Numbered from the stretch's first letter, positions 9,742 to 17,882 are shown. The stretch: 64,000 bases of DNA from Bacteroidaceae bacterium (GCA_017557635.1 JAFYYH010000004.1:23883-87882), one strand, 5' to 3'. The notes: generated by a model not told the origin, from the sequence alone. Translations and numbers: made by a program.

Positions 9742-11022
9742 TCAATTTTTTCTTCGCAGCATAATCGATATCAGAACGCAGATACCTACCGCGAACGGAT
9801 AGTAGAGATAAGGGATAATCTGTGTGGTAGCCAGACCCGTAAGACCTGCAGCCATAAGCAGCTGAGCGCCGTACGGAATGATTCCCTGCACAAAACAACT
9901 GAAAATATCCATCAGGCTGGCAGCCCTGCGCTTGGGGATATTGAACTTCTCCGAAATATCATTCACAATACCGCCCACCGTGATGATCGCGATGGTATTG
10001 TTGGCAGTACAAAGGTTGGCCAAAACCGTAAGGAGTCCGATGCTGAGTTCGGCGCCACGACGTCCGTGAGCCCTCTTTACCACGCTGCGCATGATGAAAT
10101 CCAGTCCGCCGTTATAGCGTATAATACCCAGCATACCGCCGGCCAGCATAGTCACAATGATAAGGTCACCCATTCCGGCCATACCCTGACCCATGGAACC
10201 CAGGAAACTGAACCAGTCCAGCGAGCAGGTCGCAAACCCCACAAACGCATTCAGCAAAAGTCCTATCACAAGAACCAGAGTGACATCCAGACCCGTCAAA
10301 GCCAGAATGATGACTGACAGATACGGAATCAGTTTGAGCCACTCGATGGGATGAATATCGGCCGAAGTCTGGATACTCAGACCCTTGAAAATGTAATAAC
10401 CGGCAACCACAATCACCGCCGGCAGCACAATCTTTAAGTTCGCCTTGAACTTGTCACTCATGGCGCAGCCCACCGCACGTGTGGCCGCGATGGTGGTATC
10501 GGATATGAATGAAAGGTTATCACCAAAGAATGAACCGCCCACCACCAGAGCCGTCATCATGGCCTGGCTCATACCCGTCTCCTCGGCAATACCGCTGGCA
10601 ATGGGCACCAGCGCCACGATCGTACCCACGCTTGTGCCGATGGCCAGTGACACGAAACAGGCCGTAAGGAACAGTCCGGCCAGCAGGAAACGCGCCGGGA
10701 TGATGTTAAGGGTAAAGTTTACCGTAGCCTCAATGGAGCCAATCTCCTTGGCCGACCCCGCGAACGCGCCAGCCAGCAGGAAAATCCACACCATAAGCAT
10801 GATGTTCCAGTGACCCGCGCTCTCAGAGAACACATTGATCCTGTAACTGAGCTCACCCGGAGTAATCCAAACGGCATAAACCGACGCTAAAAGGAAGGCC
10901 GATGACACCGGAACCTTGTAGAAATCGCCCGCCAGAAGCGACGAAATCAGATAAACTACCAGAAAAACAATAATGGGGCTCAAAGCCAAGAGCCCCGGTA
11001 ACTTCACCTTGTTCCTACTCAT
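9742..11022 (-). CDS. nhaC: NhaC family Na+/H+ antiporter
   Basis: A 426-residue polytopic inner-membrane protein of the NhaC antiporter family with about 11 hydrophobic segments. Typical blocks are FAGSAKEIGSIEATVNFTL, TSVGTIVALVPIASGIAEETG, GGSFFGDNLSFISDTTIAA and TVLANLCTANNTIAIITVGG. It starts at the base next to the manC stop, so the two genes form an operon. It should exchange Na+ for H+, although some family members move other cation-coupled solutes. Downstream is tRNA-Asn after about 50 nt. Confidence 0.9.
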   Translation of the reverse strand: MSRNKVKLPGLLALSPIIVFLVVYLISSLLAGDFYKVPVSSAFLLASVYAVWITPGELSYRINVFSESAGHWNIMLMVWIFLLAGAFAGSAKEIGSIEATVNFTLNIIPARFLLAGLFLTACFVSLAIGTSVGTIVALVPIASGIAEETGMSQAMMTALVVGGSFFGDNLSFISDTTIAATRAVGCAMSDKFKANLKIVLPAVIVVAGYYIFKGLSIQTSADIHPIEWLKLIPYLSVIILALTGLDVTLVLVIGLLLNAFVGFATCSLDWFSFLGSMGQGMAGMGDLIIVTMLAGGMLGIIRYNGGLDFIMRSVVKRAHGRRGAELSIGLLTVLANLCTANNTIAIITVGGIVNDISEKFNIPKRRAASLMDIFSCFVQGIIPYGAQLLMAAGLTGLATTQIIPYLYYPFAVGICVLISIMLRRKN

Positions 11023-12111
11023 TTAAGAGTACTTTTCGCCATATTTGAGCATGGCGTCATTAATATATTTCTTAAAGTCCGTCTCGTTGTTACGCCGGCA
11101 AATAACCAGCACGTCATCAGTATCCACAACCAGGAACTCACTCAGGTCGTCAATCACCACCAGTTTCTTCTCCTTGTTGCAAAGGAACATACTGTTGTTG
11201 CAGTTGTAAACCTGGTAATTGTACATACCCAGCACGTTGCCGTCGGCATCCTTGGCGCAATAGTCATAAAGCAGATCCCAGCTCTCAATATCGTTCCAGC
11301 TGAAATCACCTATGGTCATGCACACCTTATCGGTCTTTTCAAGAATACCGTAGTCTATGGAGATACGGGGGAACGCCTCATAAACCGAGTAAAGCAGGCT
11401 GCGGCGCTCGTCACGGTTATGCTTTGTATCGTAAATGCGGTTGAACTGCGTGATCATCTCCGGCAGATACGTCTTGGCAATCTCCAGGTAAGCGTTCACG
11501 TTCCACATCAGGATACCCGAGTTCCAGTAGAACTCACCGCTGTCCACGAACACCTTTGCGAAAGACTCCTCGGGTTTCTCGGTGAACGTACGCACGCTGT
11601 AAATGCCGTCGGCCACCTTCTCATCCATCTGGATGTAACCGAAACGGGTCTCGGGACGCGTAGGCTTGATACCTACCGTAAGGATGCAGTTGTTATCGGC
11701 CACATAAGACATGCCGCGCTCAATCACATCAATGTAGGGGGCCTCATCCCTTATTACAAGGTCCGATGGCACCACCAGGATATTGGCGTTGGGGTTTATG
11801 TCACGGATGTGGTACGATGCAAGCGTGATGCTGGGTGCAGTACCCTTCATGACAGGCTCGCGCAGCACCTGAAGCGGATTCAGGTCCGGCAACTGGTTGC
11901 ACACATCCTCATAAAAATCAAGATTTGTGGAAACTATGATGTTCTCCTCCGGAAAAATACGTCTCATTCGCTCAACGGTCTCCTTGAGCAATGTACGTCC
12001 GTTGTTGTTGAAATCCAAAAACTGCTTAGGCATACCCTTGCGGCTCAAAGGCCAAAGCCGCGTTCCGAATCCGCCTGCAAGCACAACGCAGAAATTATCT
12101 TGTCCTAACAT
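11023..12111 (-). CDS. manC: Mannose-1-phosphate guanylyltransferase
   Basis: Makes GDP-mannose from mannose-1-phosphate and GTP for glycan synthesis. The nucleotide-binding motif CVVLAGGFGTRLWPLSRKG with KQFLDF is at residues 8-35; REPVMKGTAPSI, VVPSDLVI, FTEKPEESFAKVFVDSGEFYWNSGILMWN and the C-terminal DDVLVICRRNNETDFKKYI follow. With 362 residues it is the single-domain form, without the phosphomannose isomerase domain of longer ManC/AlgA proteins. First gene of a manC-nhaC pair; promoter likely at 12133-12140. Confidence 0.93.
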   Translation of the reverse strand: MLGQDNFCVVLAGGFGTRLWPLSRKGMPKQFLDFNNNGRTLLKETVERMRRIFPEENIIVSTNLDFYEDVCNQLPDLNPLQVLREPVMKGTAPSITLASYHIRDINPNANILVVPSDLVIRDEAPYIDVIERGMSYVADNNCILTVGIKPTRPETRFGYIQMDEKVADGIYSVRTFTEKPEESFAKVFVDSGEFYWNSGILMWNVNAYLEIAKTYLPEMITQFNRIYDTKHNRDERRSLLYSVYEAFPRISIDYGILEKTDKVCMTIGDFSWNDIESWDLLYDYCAKDADGNVLGMYNYQVYNCNNSMFLCNKEKKLVVIDDLSEFLVVDTDDVLVICRRNNETDFKKYINDAMLKYGEKYS

Positions 12112-12132
12112 AGTACCTTTTTTCGTCTGCTA

Positions 12133-12140
12133 CGAAGATA
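12133..12140 (-). promoter_or_regulatory. -7 element of the manC-nhaC operon
   Basis: TATCTTCG on the minus strand, about 21 nt before the ATG, with a TTGC about 19 nt further upstream. One base off TAnnTTTG. Confidence 0.45.
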
Positions 12141-12233
12141 TTGCATATTTGGACTCAAGCAAGCGTTTGGCCGTTAAAATAGCGCAAAACCAAAAAAAAC
12201 TGCGGCATTACCCTATGTTTCATCAAATTATTG

Positions 12234-12241
12234 TACCTTCG
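12234..12241 (+). promoter_or_regulatory. -7 element of the tRNA-Leu gene
   Basis: TACCTTCG, one base off TAnnTTTG, 18 nt before the mature tRNA-Leu 5' end. Confidence 0.5.
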
Positions 12242-12259
12242 CGGCGGTTTTGACACCAA

Positions 12260-12341
12260 GCCCAGATGGCGGAATCGGTAGACGCGCTGGTCTCAAACAC
12301 CAGTGGGGCAACCCGTGCCGGTTCGACCCCGGCTCTGGGTA
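12260..12341 (+). tRNA. tRNA-Leu (CAA)
   Basis: 82 nt class II tRNA. Acceptor GCCCAGA/TCTGGGT, anticodon arm CTGGT-CTCAAAC-ACCAG with anticodon CAA, an extended variable arm (GGGGCAACCCGT region) and T arm GCCGG-TTCGACC-CCGGC. CCA is not encoded. Confidence 0.95.
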
Positions 12342-12345
12342 CAGG

Positions 12346-12377
12346 AAAGGGAGGTTTTCGGACCTCCCTTTTCTTGT
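12346..12377 (+). terminator. Intrinsic terminator after tRNA-Leu
   Basis: AAAGGGAGGT, 6-nt loop, ACCTCCCTTT (arms 12346-12355 and 12362-12371) followed by TTCTTG. Begins five bases after the tRNA. Confidence 0.85.
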
Positions 12378-12546
12378 ACCCGCCGCCGGGGCCGCTCCCT
12401 CGCCAAAGTGTCCCACACTCGCCTAGCCCACAGCACCCTCTAACGCAGGTGCGTGCGTAACATACCCTCATCTAAGGGGGTGTGTCCCACATCAACCTCG
12501 CTCACAAGTCTCACAGGGCCGATGCGCGCGTTACACTTTGGCGGGA

Positions 12547-13077
12547 TTAAGGGCAGACGGGACGGATGTATGATGTGTCAGTATCATCAAGCCATGGTAA
12601 ATCCAGTCCCATTTTTGCATTAAAAATATCATCGATGGTATACAATCCAAGACTTTCATATTCTGAGATATCTATTAGGACTGGTGCTTTTGCTGCATCT
12701 TGCACATCACGGGAATCCAAAGGTGCAAAATCCTCCCAATCTATTGGCGGCAAATCCTTATCATCCTGCATTCTGATTTCAAAGTAGGCCTTATCTATAG
12801 GGAGAACTATCTTTTCTTTACGATAATAGCTGAATTGAATCCTGTCCTTTGGATTAACCAGACTGAATGAAAATTCACCCTTCAGATCAGTATATGCATA
12901 AGCTACAGCACGGTCAGCCGAATCCAGTTCTGTGATATATACTGCCATTAAAGGGCTGACACTATCGGTAACAACGCCGGAAATAGTATCACCTGCCTTT
13001 GGCTTACTCTGAGCTAACACCTTGACGGAAGATGTCAGCATCAGCAATAGTGACAAGAGGAATAGAACCTTTTTCAT
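12547..13077 (-). CDS. Exported carboxypeptidase-regulatory-like domain protein
   Basis: 176 residues with signal peptide MKKVLFLLSLLLMLTSSVKVLA. Residues about 28-105 form a carboxypeptidase-regulatory-like (SusC N-terminal) domain: AGDTISGVVTDSVSPLMAVY, AYTDLKGEFSFSLVNPKDRI, then FEIRMQDD. This domain is closely related to those of the genes at 17055-17882 and 17879-18616. No plug or barrel follows. The last residues, SYIRPVCP, are the characteristic end of FISUMP-domain proteins and match the end of the gene at 16344 at DNA level for about 12 bases, so the 3' end may be chimeric. Four bases downstream of the DUF4419 gene, so in its operon. Function unknown. Confidence 0.75.
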   Translation of the reverse strand: MKKVLFLLSLLLMLTSSVKVLAQSKPKAGDTISGVVTDSVSPLMAVYITELDSADRAVAYAYTDLKGEFSFSLVNPKDRIQFSYYRKEKIVLPIDKAYFEIRMQDDKDLPPIDWEDFAPLDSRDVQDAAKAPVLIDISEYESLGLYTIDDIFNAKMGLDLPWLDDTDTSYIRPVCP

Positions 13078-13081
13078 ATTC

Positions 13082-14614
13082 TTACAGCTGTACTACGACG
13101 GCGGTGGGGAACTGGCTAAGGATATCAGCCTTCTGATCATCGGTCATAGGAGCCTTTACGGTCAGTTCAATTATACCGAGTTTGCGGCACCACGCACCCA
13201 GATCTGACGGTACGGTTATGGGGTCAAGTGAGAGAATCTCATAACTCTTGCGGCTGTGATTGGGATACTTGGCAAGCATTGATTCCGGGAAACCTATAAA
13301 AATCCATGTATCAACATCTCCGAAAATCTCATAGATTTCATTTGATGTAATAAATGATTTACCGTCACCGTATCTTTTAAGGAACTCTATTTCAGCCTGT
13401 TCCAAGCCGTCCATATTAAGCCCGAATCCCACTTCTTCACGAACCATCCAACTGATAGATGGTTTAAGAGAGCAGTTTTCACTGTCCAACTCCATGCCGA
13501 TGAATCCGGCCCAGAGTTCAAGACTATGATTTATCTCGCGTCCATCGGGCAGATGCTCCACATATCTTACGGGCGCTTTTTTTACCTCCGAGCAGACCTT
13601 TGTGTTATGAGATACAATCTTAGGAGTACGTGCTATACGGAGGGGACCGTTATACGGATCTTCCTCATAGAACGGGAAGAAAACCGTAAACCATCCGTTG
13701 TATGTTGCCGGAACAGGGCCACCACCGCAACCGCCTGTTCCCGCTCTTGCAGGTGAATACTGCTGTACCATATCCAACCAGAACTTGCGGTTTATCTTTC
13801 CTTCCGATGCTTTCACAAACTCATCAAGTACGGGCTCCAAATCCTTGCGCCACCACTCCAGATCCAGATCATCCAGCCTTGAAATACGTGAACGTATCTC
13901 CTTCCAATCATCGGGCGTGCCAAGAAGTGTGATGTTGGGAATGCCGCATCCCAGATAGTGAAGTTCATATTTAAAGAACCTCTTTACGCTCTCCATCATG
14001 GTAATCTGTGATGCAATGCGTTCCAGATTGCCTGTAGTAGAGAAATTGCAGACCATAAGGTCCGAGAACTTTGCTTTCATATTCCTGTCGATAGAGTCGC
14101 TGAAAGCCGGAATAATCCAGTTCCAGTCCTCCTCATTCTCCAGCACATCCCTGTATGTCTCTATTTTCAATGTACGCTGACCTTCAAAATCTACCAGTCG
14201 GTTGCGCAGATGCTCCGCGTGCTCATTTATTTGTGTGCCTATTCCCTGGCTAATTAACATCCAGATAATATCTGGTGACAGCACCAGCGAGTAATGCTTG
14301 TCATAGGCTGTCAGAAAACCTTCAAAGCACGTATTGCGGCTAAAGAATACCATTTTGGAATCTTTTGCGCTGTGTGTTCTGATATTGTAATTGGTTGATG
14401 CAATATTGGAGCTATTAAGCATCTTCTCCCAACACTGTTGGCCCGATATCTCATCCATCAGGTACAGAGGCTCATCCTTATCCTCTATATGGAACTTTAC
14501 TCCGCCGCTCTCCAGGAATTGTACGGTCTCATCGGCCTTAACCTTCTTTTCTCTCTTGGCATACGCCACGCTCACACACATAAGTGAAACGAGAATAAAA
14601 ACCAGTTTCTTCAT
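13082..14614 (-). CDS. DUF4419 domain exported protein
   Basis: 510 residues from the ATG at 14614, which gives the signal peptide MKKLVFILVSLMCVSVAYA. The frame stays open to 14701, but that extension would cross the promoter. The body matches the DUF4419 family: FSRNTCFEGFLTAYDKHYSL, VLSPDIIWMLISQGIG, EDWNWIIPAFSDSIDRNMK, YLGCGIPNITLLGTPDDWKEI and a Gly/Cys-rich GTGGCGGGPVPATYNGWFTVF block. Family function is unknown. First gene of a two-gene operon with 12547-13077. Its promoter carries the GTTGCAA element found before three other transcription units in this island. Confidence 0.8.
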   Translation of the reverse strand: MKKLVFILVSLMCVSVAYAKREKKVKADETVQFLESGGVKFHIEDKDEPLYLMDEISGQQCWEKMLNSSNIASTNYNIRTHSAKDSKMVFFSRNTCFEGFLTAYDKHYSLVLSPDIIWMLISQGIGTQINEHAEHLRNRLVDFEGQRTLKIETYRDVLENEEDWNWIIPAFSDSIDRNMKAKFSDLMVCNFSTTGNLERIASQITMMESVKRFFKYELHYLGCGIPNITLLGTPDDWKEIRSRISRLDDLDLEWWRKDLEPVLDEFVKASEGKINRKFWLDMVQQYSPARAGTGGCGGGPVPATYNGWFTVFFPFYEEDPYNGPLRIARTPKIVSHNTKVCSEVKKAPVRYVEHLPDGREINHSLELWAGFIGMELDSENCSLKPSISWMVREEVGFGLNMDGLEQAEIEFLKRYGDGKSFITSNEIYEIFGDVDTWIFIGFPESMLAKYPNHSRKSYEILSLDPITVPSDLGAWCRKLGIIELTVKAPMTDDQKADILSQFPTAVVVQL

Positions 14615-14643
14615 ATCGTCGTCGTTTTTGATTTGTTCTGCGA

Positions 14644-14727
14644 CAAAGGTAGAAGCGACGGTTTCGGCCCACAAACAAACAGCGTTGCAAAACTGATGCA
14701 AATTTCTTGCAACGTTTTTGCAACGCC
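14644..14727 (-). promoter_or_regulatory. Promoter with GTTGCAA element, copy 1 (two inverted sites)
   Basis: Minus strand: TACCTTTG (14644-14651), 19-nt spacer, TTGT (14671-14674), 7 nt, then the near site 14682-14701 (GCGTTGCAAAACTGATGCAA on the plus strand). A second, inverted, full-consensus copy lies at 14708-14727. The near site has the same spacing from the -33 and -7 boxes as the three other copies in this island. Likely an activator operator for the DUF4419 operon. Confidence 0.7.
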
Positions 14728-14746
14728 TCTATGAAAAAATGGGGGC

Positions 14747-15301
14747 TTATTTCAGGATCTGCCAATCATCTTCCAGCTTGCCCTCTTTCTTGTATGTGCG
14801 GTATTGTTTCTTGGTTAGAACTTCCAATACGCCATAAAATCCCCTGAAGCCCCAAATAGCCGTTGCCTTAGTATTCTCCACAAACCTCACGGCTTTCAAG
14901 CTGCTCTTCCTTACTCCCAGCAGACCGGCCAGACTCTTACTGTTAAAGAAATCCTCATATACAAATGATTCCAGTTTTGCATCATCAATCTCCCTTATCT
15001 CAGAATCAAGCACCACAAGCGGTCTTGAAACATCGGCTCCGTCAATCTTTTTCATCAGAGCACGTACTGGAGGTCCGTACGCCAGATCACCGGATTGAAA
15101 TATTATATCAAAACCGGCAACCTTTCCCTCTAAAGCCTCATCAACCCAAGCATCAACATGAATTGAATCAACATGAACTCTATCACCCGCCTTCTGGGCC
15201 GATGCCCGATTGCAAACCATTGACAACAATGAGAATGACACAAAGCAAACCACCTTGCACCATCCCTTGCTCAAAAGGATTCTAACTCTGCGGATTTTCA
15301 T
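14747..15301 (-). CDS. Exported TonB-plug-like protein without beta-barrel
   Basis: 184 residues. The N-terminus MKIRRVRILLSKGWCKVV and a hydrophobic stretch ending in ASA form a long signal peptide with the KGW motif shared by three neighbours. The C-terminal half resembles the plug domain of SusC-type receptors: RPLVVLDSEI, then LAGLLGVRKSSLKAVRFVE, then ATAIWGFRGFYGVLEVLTKK, compared with the family ATAIYGSRGANGVILITTKK pattern. The carboxypeptidase-regulatory domain of its paralogues is absent, and there is no barrel. Preceded by its own TATATTTG box, without the GTTGCAA element. Role unknown; possibly a periplasmic partner or decoy of a TonB system. Confidence 0.7.
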   Translation of the reverse strand: MKIRRVRILLSKGWCKVVCFVSFSLLSMVCNRASAQKAGDRVHVDSIHVDAWVDEALEGKVAGFDIIFQSGDLAYGPPVRALMKKIDGADVSRPLVVLDSEIREIDDAKLESFVYEDFFNSKSLAGLLGVRKSSLKAVRFVENTKATAIWGFRGFYGVLEVLTKKQYRTYKKEGKLEDDWQILK

Positions 15302-15324
15302 AACAGCGTATGCTTTTCGGTTTA

Positions 15325-15332
15325 CAAATATA
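15325..15332 (-). promoter_or_regulatory. -7 element of the plug-like gene at 14747-15301
   Basis: TATATTTG on the minus strand, about 23 nt before the ATG, in the short gap after the upstream gene. Confidence 0.5.
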
Positions 15333-15338
15333 ATCTTT

Positions 15339-15629
15339 TCATCGTGCCGATGGTGGAATCTGGACTCCGTACATCAGACGGATCTCGGGCGTTTCTACTC
15401 CCAGGCCTTGGAAATCTTCCATACGGATTGTGGATACTTCATCGGCCGATGGTATTTCAACATCATTTGCATCGGGAACTTCAACGTCACCAGCATCAAC
15501 TGTTTTCTGTTTTGAAACCGCTCGGGTCGATGAGCATGAGCAGAGGGCTGAAAACAGCAGGAAAGAGAAGGCGTACACTATGCGGTACCAGCCTTTGGAT
15601 AGCAGTATTTTGATTGTACGTTTATTCAT
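15339..15629 (-). CDS. Short lipoprotein with KGW-type signal (truncated paralogue)
   Basis: 96 residues from ATG. The N-terminus MNKRTIKILLSKGWYRIVYA is clearly related to the signal peptides of the proteins at 14747, 17055 and 17879. Here it leads into a lipobox-like ALCSCSS, so the product may be lipid-anchored. The rest (VDAGDVEVPDANDVEIPSAD and LYGVQ-like end) is short and acidic and lacks both the regulatory-like and plug domains. It may be a reduced paralogue or a degraded gene. Its promoter carries the GTTGCAA element. Confidence 0.6.
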   Translation of the reverse strand: MNKRTIKILLSKGWYRIVYAFSFLLFSALCSCSSTRAVSKQKTVDAGDVEVPDANDVEIPSADEVSTIRMEDFQGLGVETPEIRLMYGVQIPPSAR

Positions 15630-15655
15630 CACTAAAACATTTATTCTTTTCGCAA

Positions 15656-15713
15656 CAAAAGTATATTACCCTACATGGATAGCCAAGCAAAGAGCGTTGC
15701 AAAAACGTTGCAA
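15656..15713 (-). promoter_or_regulatory. Promoter with GTTGCAA element, copy 2
   Basis: Minus strand: TACTTTTG (15656-15663), 19 nt, TTGG (15683-15686), 7 nt, then GCGTTGCAAAAACGTTGCAA on the plus strand (15694-15713), the full consensus with two CGTTGCAA half-sites 11 bp apart. Confidence 0.72.
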
Positions 15714-15898
15714 TGAAAAGAGAAATCCTTTTAGCCGGAAATGCAGTAAAATCACGAGCATTTCTTTGTAATCAATTCGTATTATTACTACATTTGCGTA
15801 ACGGCAGTAAGGTGGTGGTTGTCCCAAATCATACAAACAAGGGAATAGAAAAAGGAACTTATTACAATATCTTGCGTCAGGCAGGAATAAGCAAGTAA
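15713..15898 (+). pseudogene. Degenerate HicA-like toxin gene
   Basis: A 61-codon frame whose second half, KVVVVPNHTNKGIEKGTYYN then ILRQAGISK, matches the C-terminal half of HicA mRNA-interferase toxins (VTVPHP-KDLPIGTL-SILKQAG pattern). The first half lacks the usual leading helix and the G-S-H motif holding the catalytic His. A strong promoter (15765-15796) lies inside the frame, so the transcript would start downstream of the ATG and could give at most a short product from a GTG at 15812. The stop overlaps the hicB ATG by one base (TAATG), the classic hicAB junction. I read it as a 5'-decayed hicA. Confidence 0.55.
15765..15796 (+). promoter_or_regulatory. Promoter of the hicB transcription unit
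   Basis: TTTG (15765-15768), 20 nt, TACATTTG (15789-15796): exact match to the Bacteroidetes promoter form. It lies within the degenerate hicA frame and about 100 nt before hicB. Confidence 0.7.
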
Positions 15899-16308
15899 TG
15901 AATATGGATAAATTACAGGTAATAGTAGAATACGCAGGTGATAATCTTAGCGCATATATAAACGATCTGCCTATTGTGGCTGTGGGAAAGAACCTGAACG
16001 ATATTAAGCGTGATATTACAGAAGCCATTCAGGTTTATAAGGATTCATGTGTGGAATTGGGCGTAGAGCCATCGGCCCTTGTTACAGGTGACTATGAATT
16101 GTCTTTTGTTATTGACGCCACAACGTTCATAAACTACTACAGCAGCATCTTTACAAAAGCTGCACTTAGCAGAATAACCGGAATAAACGAGAGGCAGTTA
16201 TGGCATTATGCTGCAGGCCTGCACAAACCGAGAAAGAGACAACTTGAAAGAATTCAGCGCGGTGTTAAGACCTTGACTGAGGAACTCAACTCGATTTGTT
16301 TACTTTAA
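15898..16308 (+). CDS. hicB: HicB-type antitoxin with C-terminal HTH
   Basis: 136 residues. The N-terminal HicB fold is seen in LQVIVEYAGDNLSAYINDLP followed by IVAVGKNLNDIKRDITEAIQVYKD. The C-terminal third carries a helix-turn-helix, AALSRITGINERQLWHYAAG then LHKPRKRQLERI. HicB antitoxins neutralise HicA and repress their own promoter. Here the partner hicA is degenerate, so HicB may be an orphan repressor. Convergent with the FISUMP gene at 16344. Confidence 0.85.
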   Translation: MNMDKLQVIVEYAGDNLSAYINDLPIVAVGKNLNDIKRDITEAIQVYKDSCVELGVEPSALVTGDYELSFVIDATTFINYYSSIFTKAALSRITGINERQLWHYAAGLHKPRKRQLERIQRGVKTLTEELNSICLL

Positions 16309-16343
16309 AATGGCTTGCAAAAGGGACAAAACCCAATTGCACA

Positions 16344-17012
16344 TCACGGATGGACGGGACGGATGGAGCGGCCTTCGTTGCGGTAAGAGCCGTTTCCCAT
16401 CGACGCATCACGACAGAACCAGATTCCGTTTGCATGGTCCCAACCACCCATCAGGAAACTACCGCTCTCATGACTTAGTGTGCTTGACCAGTATACACCG
16501 TATTCCGGATACTGATGTAGTGTAGCTACTGCTACCGAGTCATTAAACGCATTGACTGGAAGGAATATCGAGTTGTTCTCATAACCCTCTTTCTTACCCG
16601 ATACACGGAAACCTTTTACATCGTTCTCTGTTGTCCAGGTCCAGTTGCACTCCCGGCGCAGTTCATCCATCTCGGCACTGGTGGGAACCCTCCAGCTACC
16701 ACCCCACTTGACGTGAGCCACATCATCCTCAAGATCGAACTGGGTCTTCTGGTCAGTATCGTTGTACTTGTTATAATTTCCTCTGTTGCCATCTACACAG
16801 AACTTATACGTAGAGTAACTATACTCAGTCTTGGTTTCAGTCTCACCCCAGGCGTATAATCCGCCTATGTCTTCGGGCTTATCGGCCCCGACATTACATG
16901 TGGCCCACTTTACACTCAGGCCCAGATCAACAAACTCATGTTGGGCACATACGGGAATGCAGAGTGACATCAGAATGGATGTCAGTGCAAACAATCGGAT
17001 ATTCTTTCTCAT
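16344..17012 (-). CDS. Exported FISUMP-domain protein
   Basis: 222 residues with signal MRKNIRLFALTSILMSLCIPVCA. The rest is one Fibrobacter succinogenes major paralogous (FISUMP) domain: EFVDLGLSVKWATCNVGADK, IGGLYAWGETETK, WGGSWRVPTSAEMDELRREC, FLPVNAFN, YWSSTLSHESGS and the terminal GRSIRPVHP. Such proteins are surface or secreted and of unknown function. It follows the gene at 17055 by 42 bases and probably belongs to the three-gene operon starting at 18616. Confidence 0.88.
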   Translation of the reverse strand: MRKNIRLFALTSILMSLCIPVCAQHEFVDLGLSVKWATCNVGADKPEDIGGLYAWGETETKTEYSYSTYKFCVDGNRGNYNKYNDTDQKTQFDLEDDVAHVKWGGSWRVPTSAEMDELRRECNWTWTTENDVKGFRVSGKKEGYENNSIFLPVNAFNDSVAVATLHQYPEYGVYWSSTLSHESGSFLMGGWDHANGIWFCRDASMGNGSYRNEGRSIRPVHP

Positions 17013-17054
17013 AATGCTGTTTTTTGGTTTTCTGTCATATAAACTGAGTTTTGC

Positions 17055-17882
17055 CTAAAATACGTCCAAGTTTTTGTAACTGTTGTCAAGACGGCCTTCC
17101 CGGCGGAGCTGTCGGTAATACTTTTTTGTTACCACCTCAATTGTTGTAGCCTCAGATTGGGGACCTATCAGTCTTACCGCTTTGAGTTTACTCTTCTTTA
17201 CGCCTACCAGTCCTGCCAGGCTTTCAATATCCATAGGGGCGTTCTCATTAATGAATGACTTCTTTTGCTCATAACTTAGGTTTACCCTGGTGCCGTCAAG
17301 GAATACTGTAAGTTCCGTATTTTTGTTCAGGTATTTGCTCCAGGGCTCCTCAATCTGCGGCCTGGGAACGCCGTATGCCAGCTCCGTAAATTCATTCATA
17401 TCGATGGTTTCCAGAAAATCCGAGGCCTCGCGCAGAGGTATTGCAAGACCATTAACTATCTGAACTCCTCCAGTCTCTACCGAGTCCTGTTCTTCTTCCA
17501 TCGTTATCACAAAAACGTTACCGTTAATCCTGCACTCGGCCATGTCATAACCCACATATGAAACCTGAATGCGGTTTTGCGGATCAACGACCTTAAGGGA
17601 AAAATGGCCCTCTCTGTCAGTGACAGCATGTGATACGATACGGTCATTTGAATCACGCTCCACCACATTGGTAAACAACAGCGGCCCATCAGAATCATGA
17701 ACCCAACCGTTTATGGTATCGCCGGCCTGAGGTTTGACGCCCGATATGACAACCTTGGAACGGAATGATTCGTCAAGCGTGCCGGCATGTGCAGACAGGA
17801 AAGAAAGCACCAGGAAAGACACACTGTAAAGAGCGTATGTCCATCCTCGTGATATCTTTATCCTTACTGTCCTGAACTTCAT
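17055..17882 (-). CDS. Exported protein with carboxypeptidase-regulatory-like and plug-like domains, no barrel
   Basis: 275 residues. Signal peptide with the island motif: MKFRTVRIKISRGWTYALYS, with a hydrophobic run ending in AHAG. Residues about 50-130: KPQAGDTINGWVHDSDGPLL then VTDREGHFSLKVVDPQNRI, a carboxypeptidase-regulatory-like domain. Residues about 200-260: NTELTVFLDGTRVNLS, IESLAGLVGVKKSKLKAVRL and TIEVVTKKYYRQLRREGRL, a reduced plug-like part. There is no outer-membrane barrel. The ATG overlaps the upstream stop by four bases, so translation is coupled to 17879-18616. Confidence 0.72.
   Translation of the reverse strand: MKFRTVRIKISRGWTYALYSVSFLVLSFLSAHAGTLDESFRSKVVISGVKPQAGDTINGWVHDSDGPLLFTNVVERDSNDRIVSHAVTDREGHFSLKVVDPQNRIQVSYVGYDMAECRINGNVFVITMEEEQDSVETGGVQIVNGLAIPLREASDFLETIDMNEFTELAYGVPRPQIEEPWSKYLNKNTELTVFLDGTRVNLSYEQKKSFINENAPMDIESLAGLVGVKKSKLKAVRLIGPQSEATTIEVVTKKYYRQLRREGRLDNSYKNLDVF

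Noticed and set aside
11419-12108. 229-codon plus-strand frame
   Set aside because: Antisense to manC, whose motifs are all intact; no promoter or family match.
12223-12471. 82-codon minus-strand frame
   Set aside because: Lies across tRNA-Leu and its terminator.
12378-12546. GC-rich gap after tRNA-Leu as a possible attachment site or island edge
   Set aside because: No integrase and no repeat of the tRNA 3' end were seen in the neighbouring 8 kb.
14615-14701. N-terminal extension of the DUF4419 protein
   Set aside because: Would run through the promoter and part of the GTTGCAA site; the ATG at 14614 starts a good signal peptide.
15430-15771. 113-codon plus-strand frame
   Set aside because: Antisense to the 15339-15629 gene and runs across its promoter; no recognisable product.
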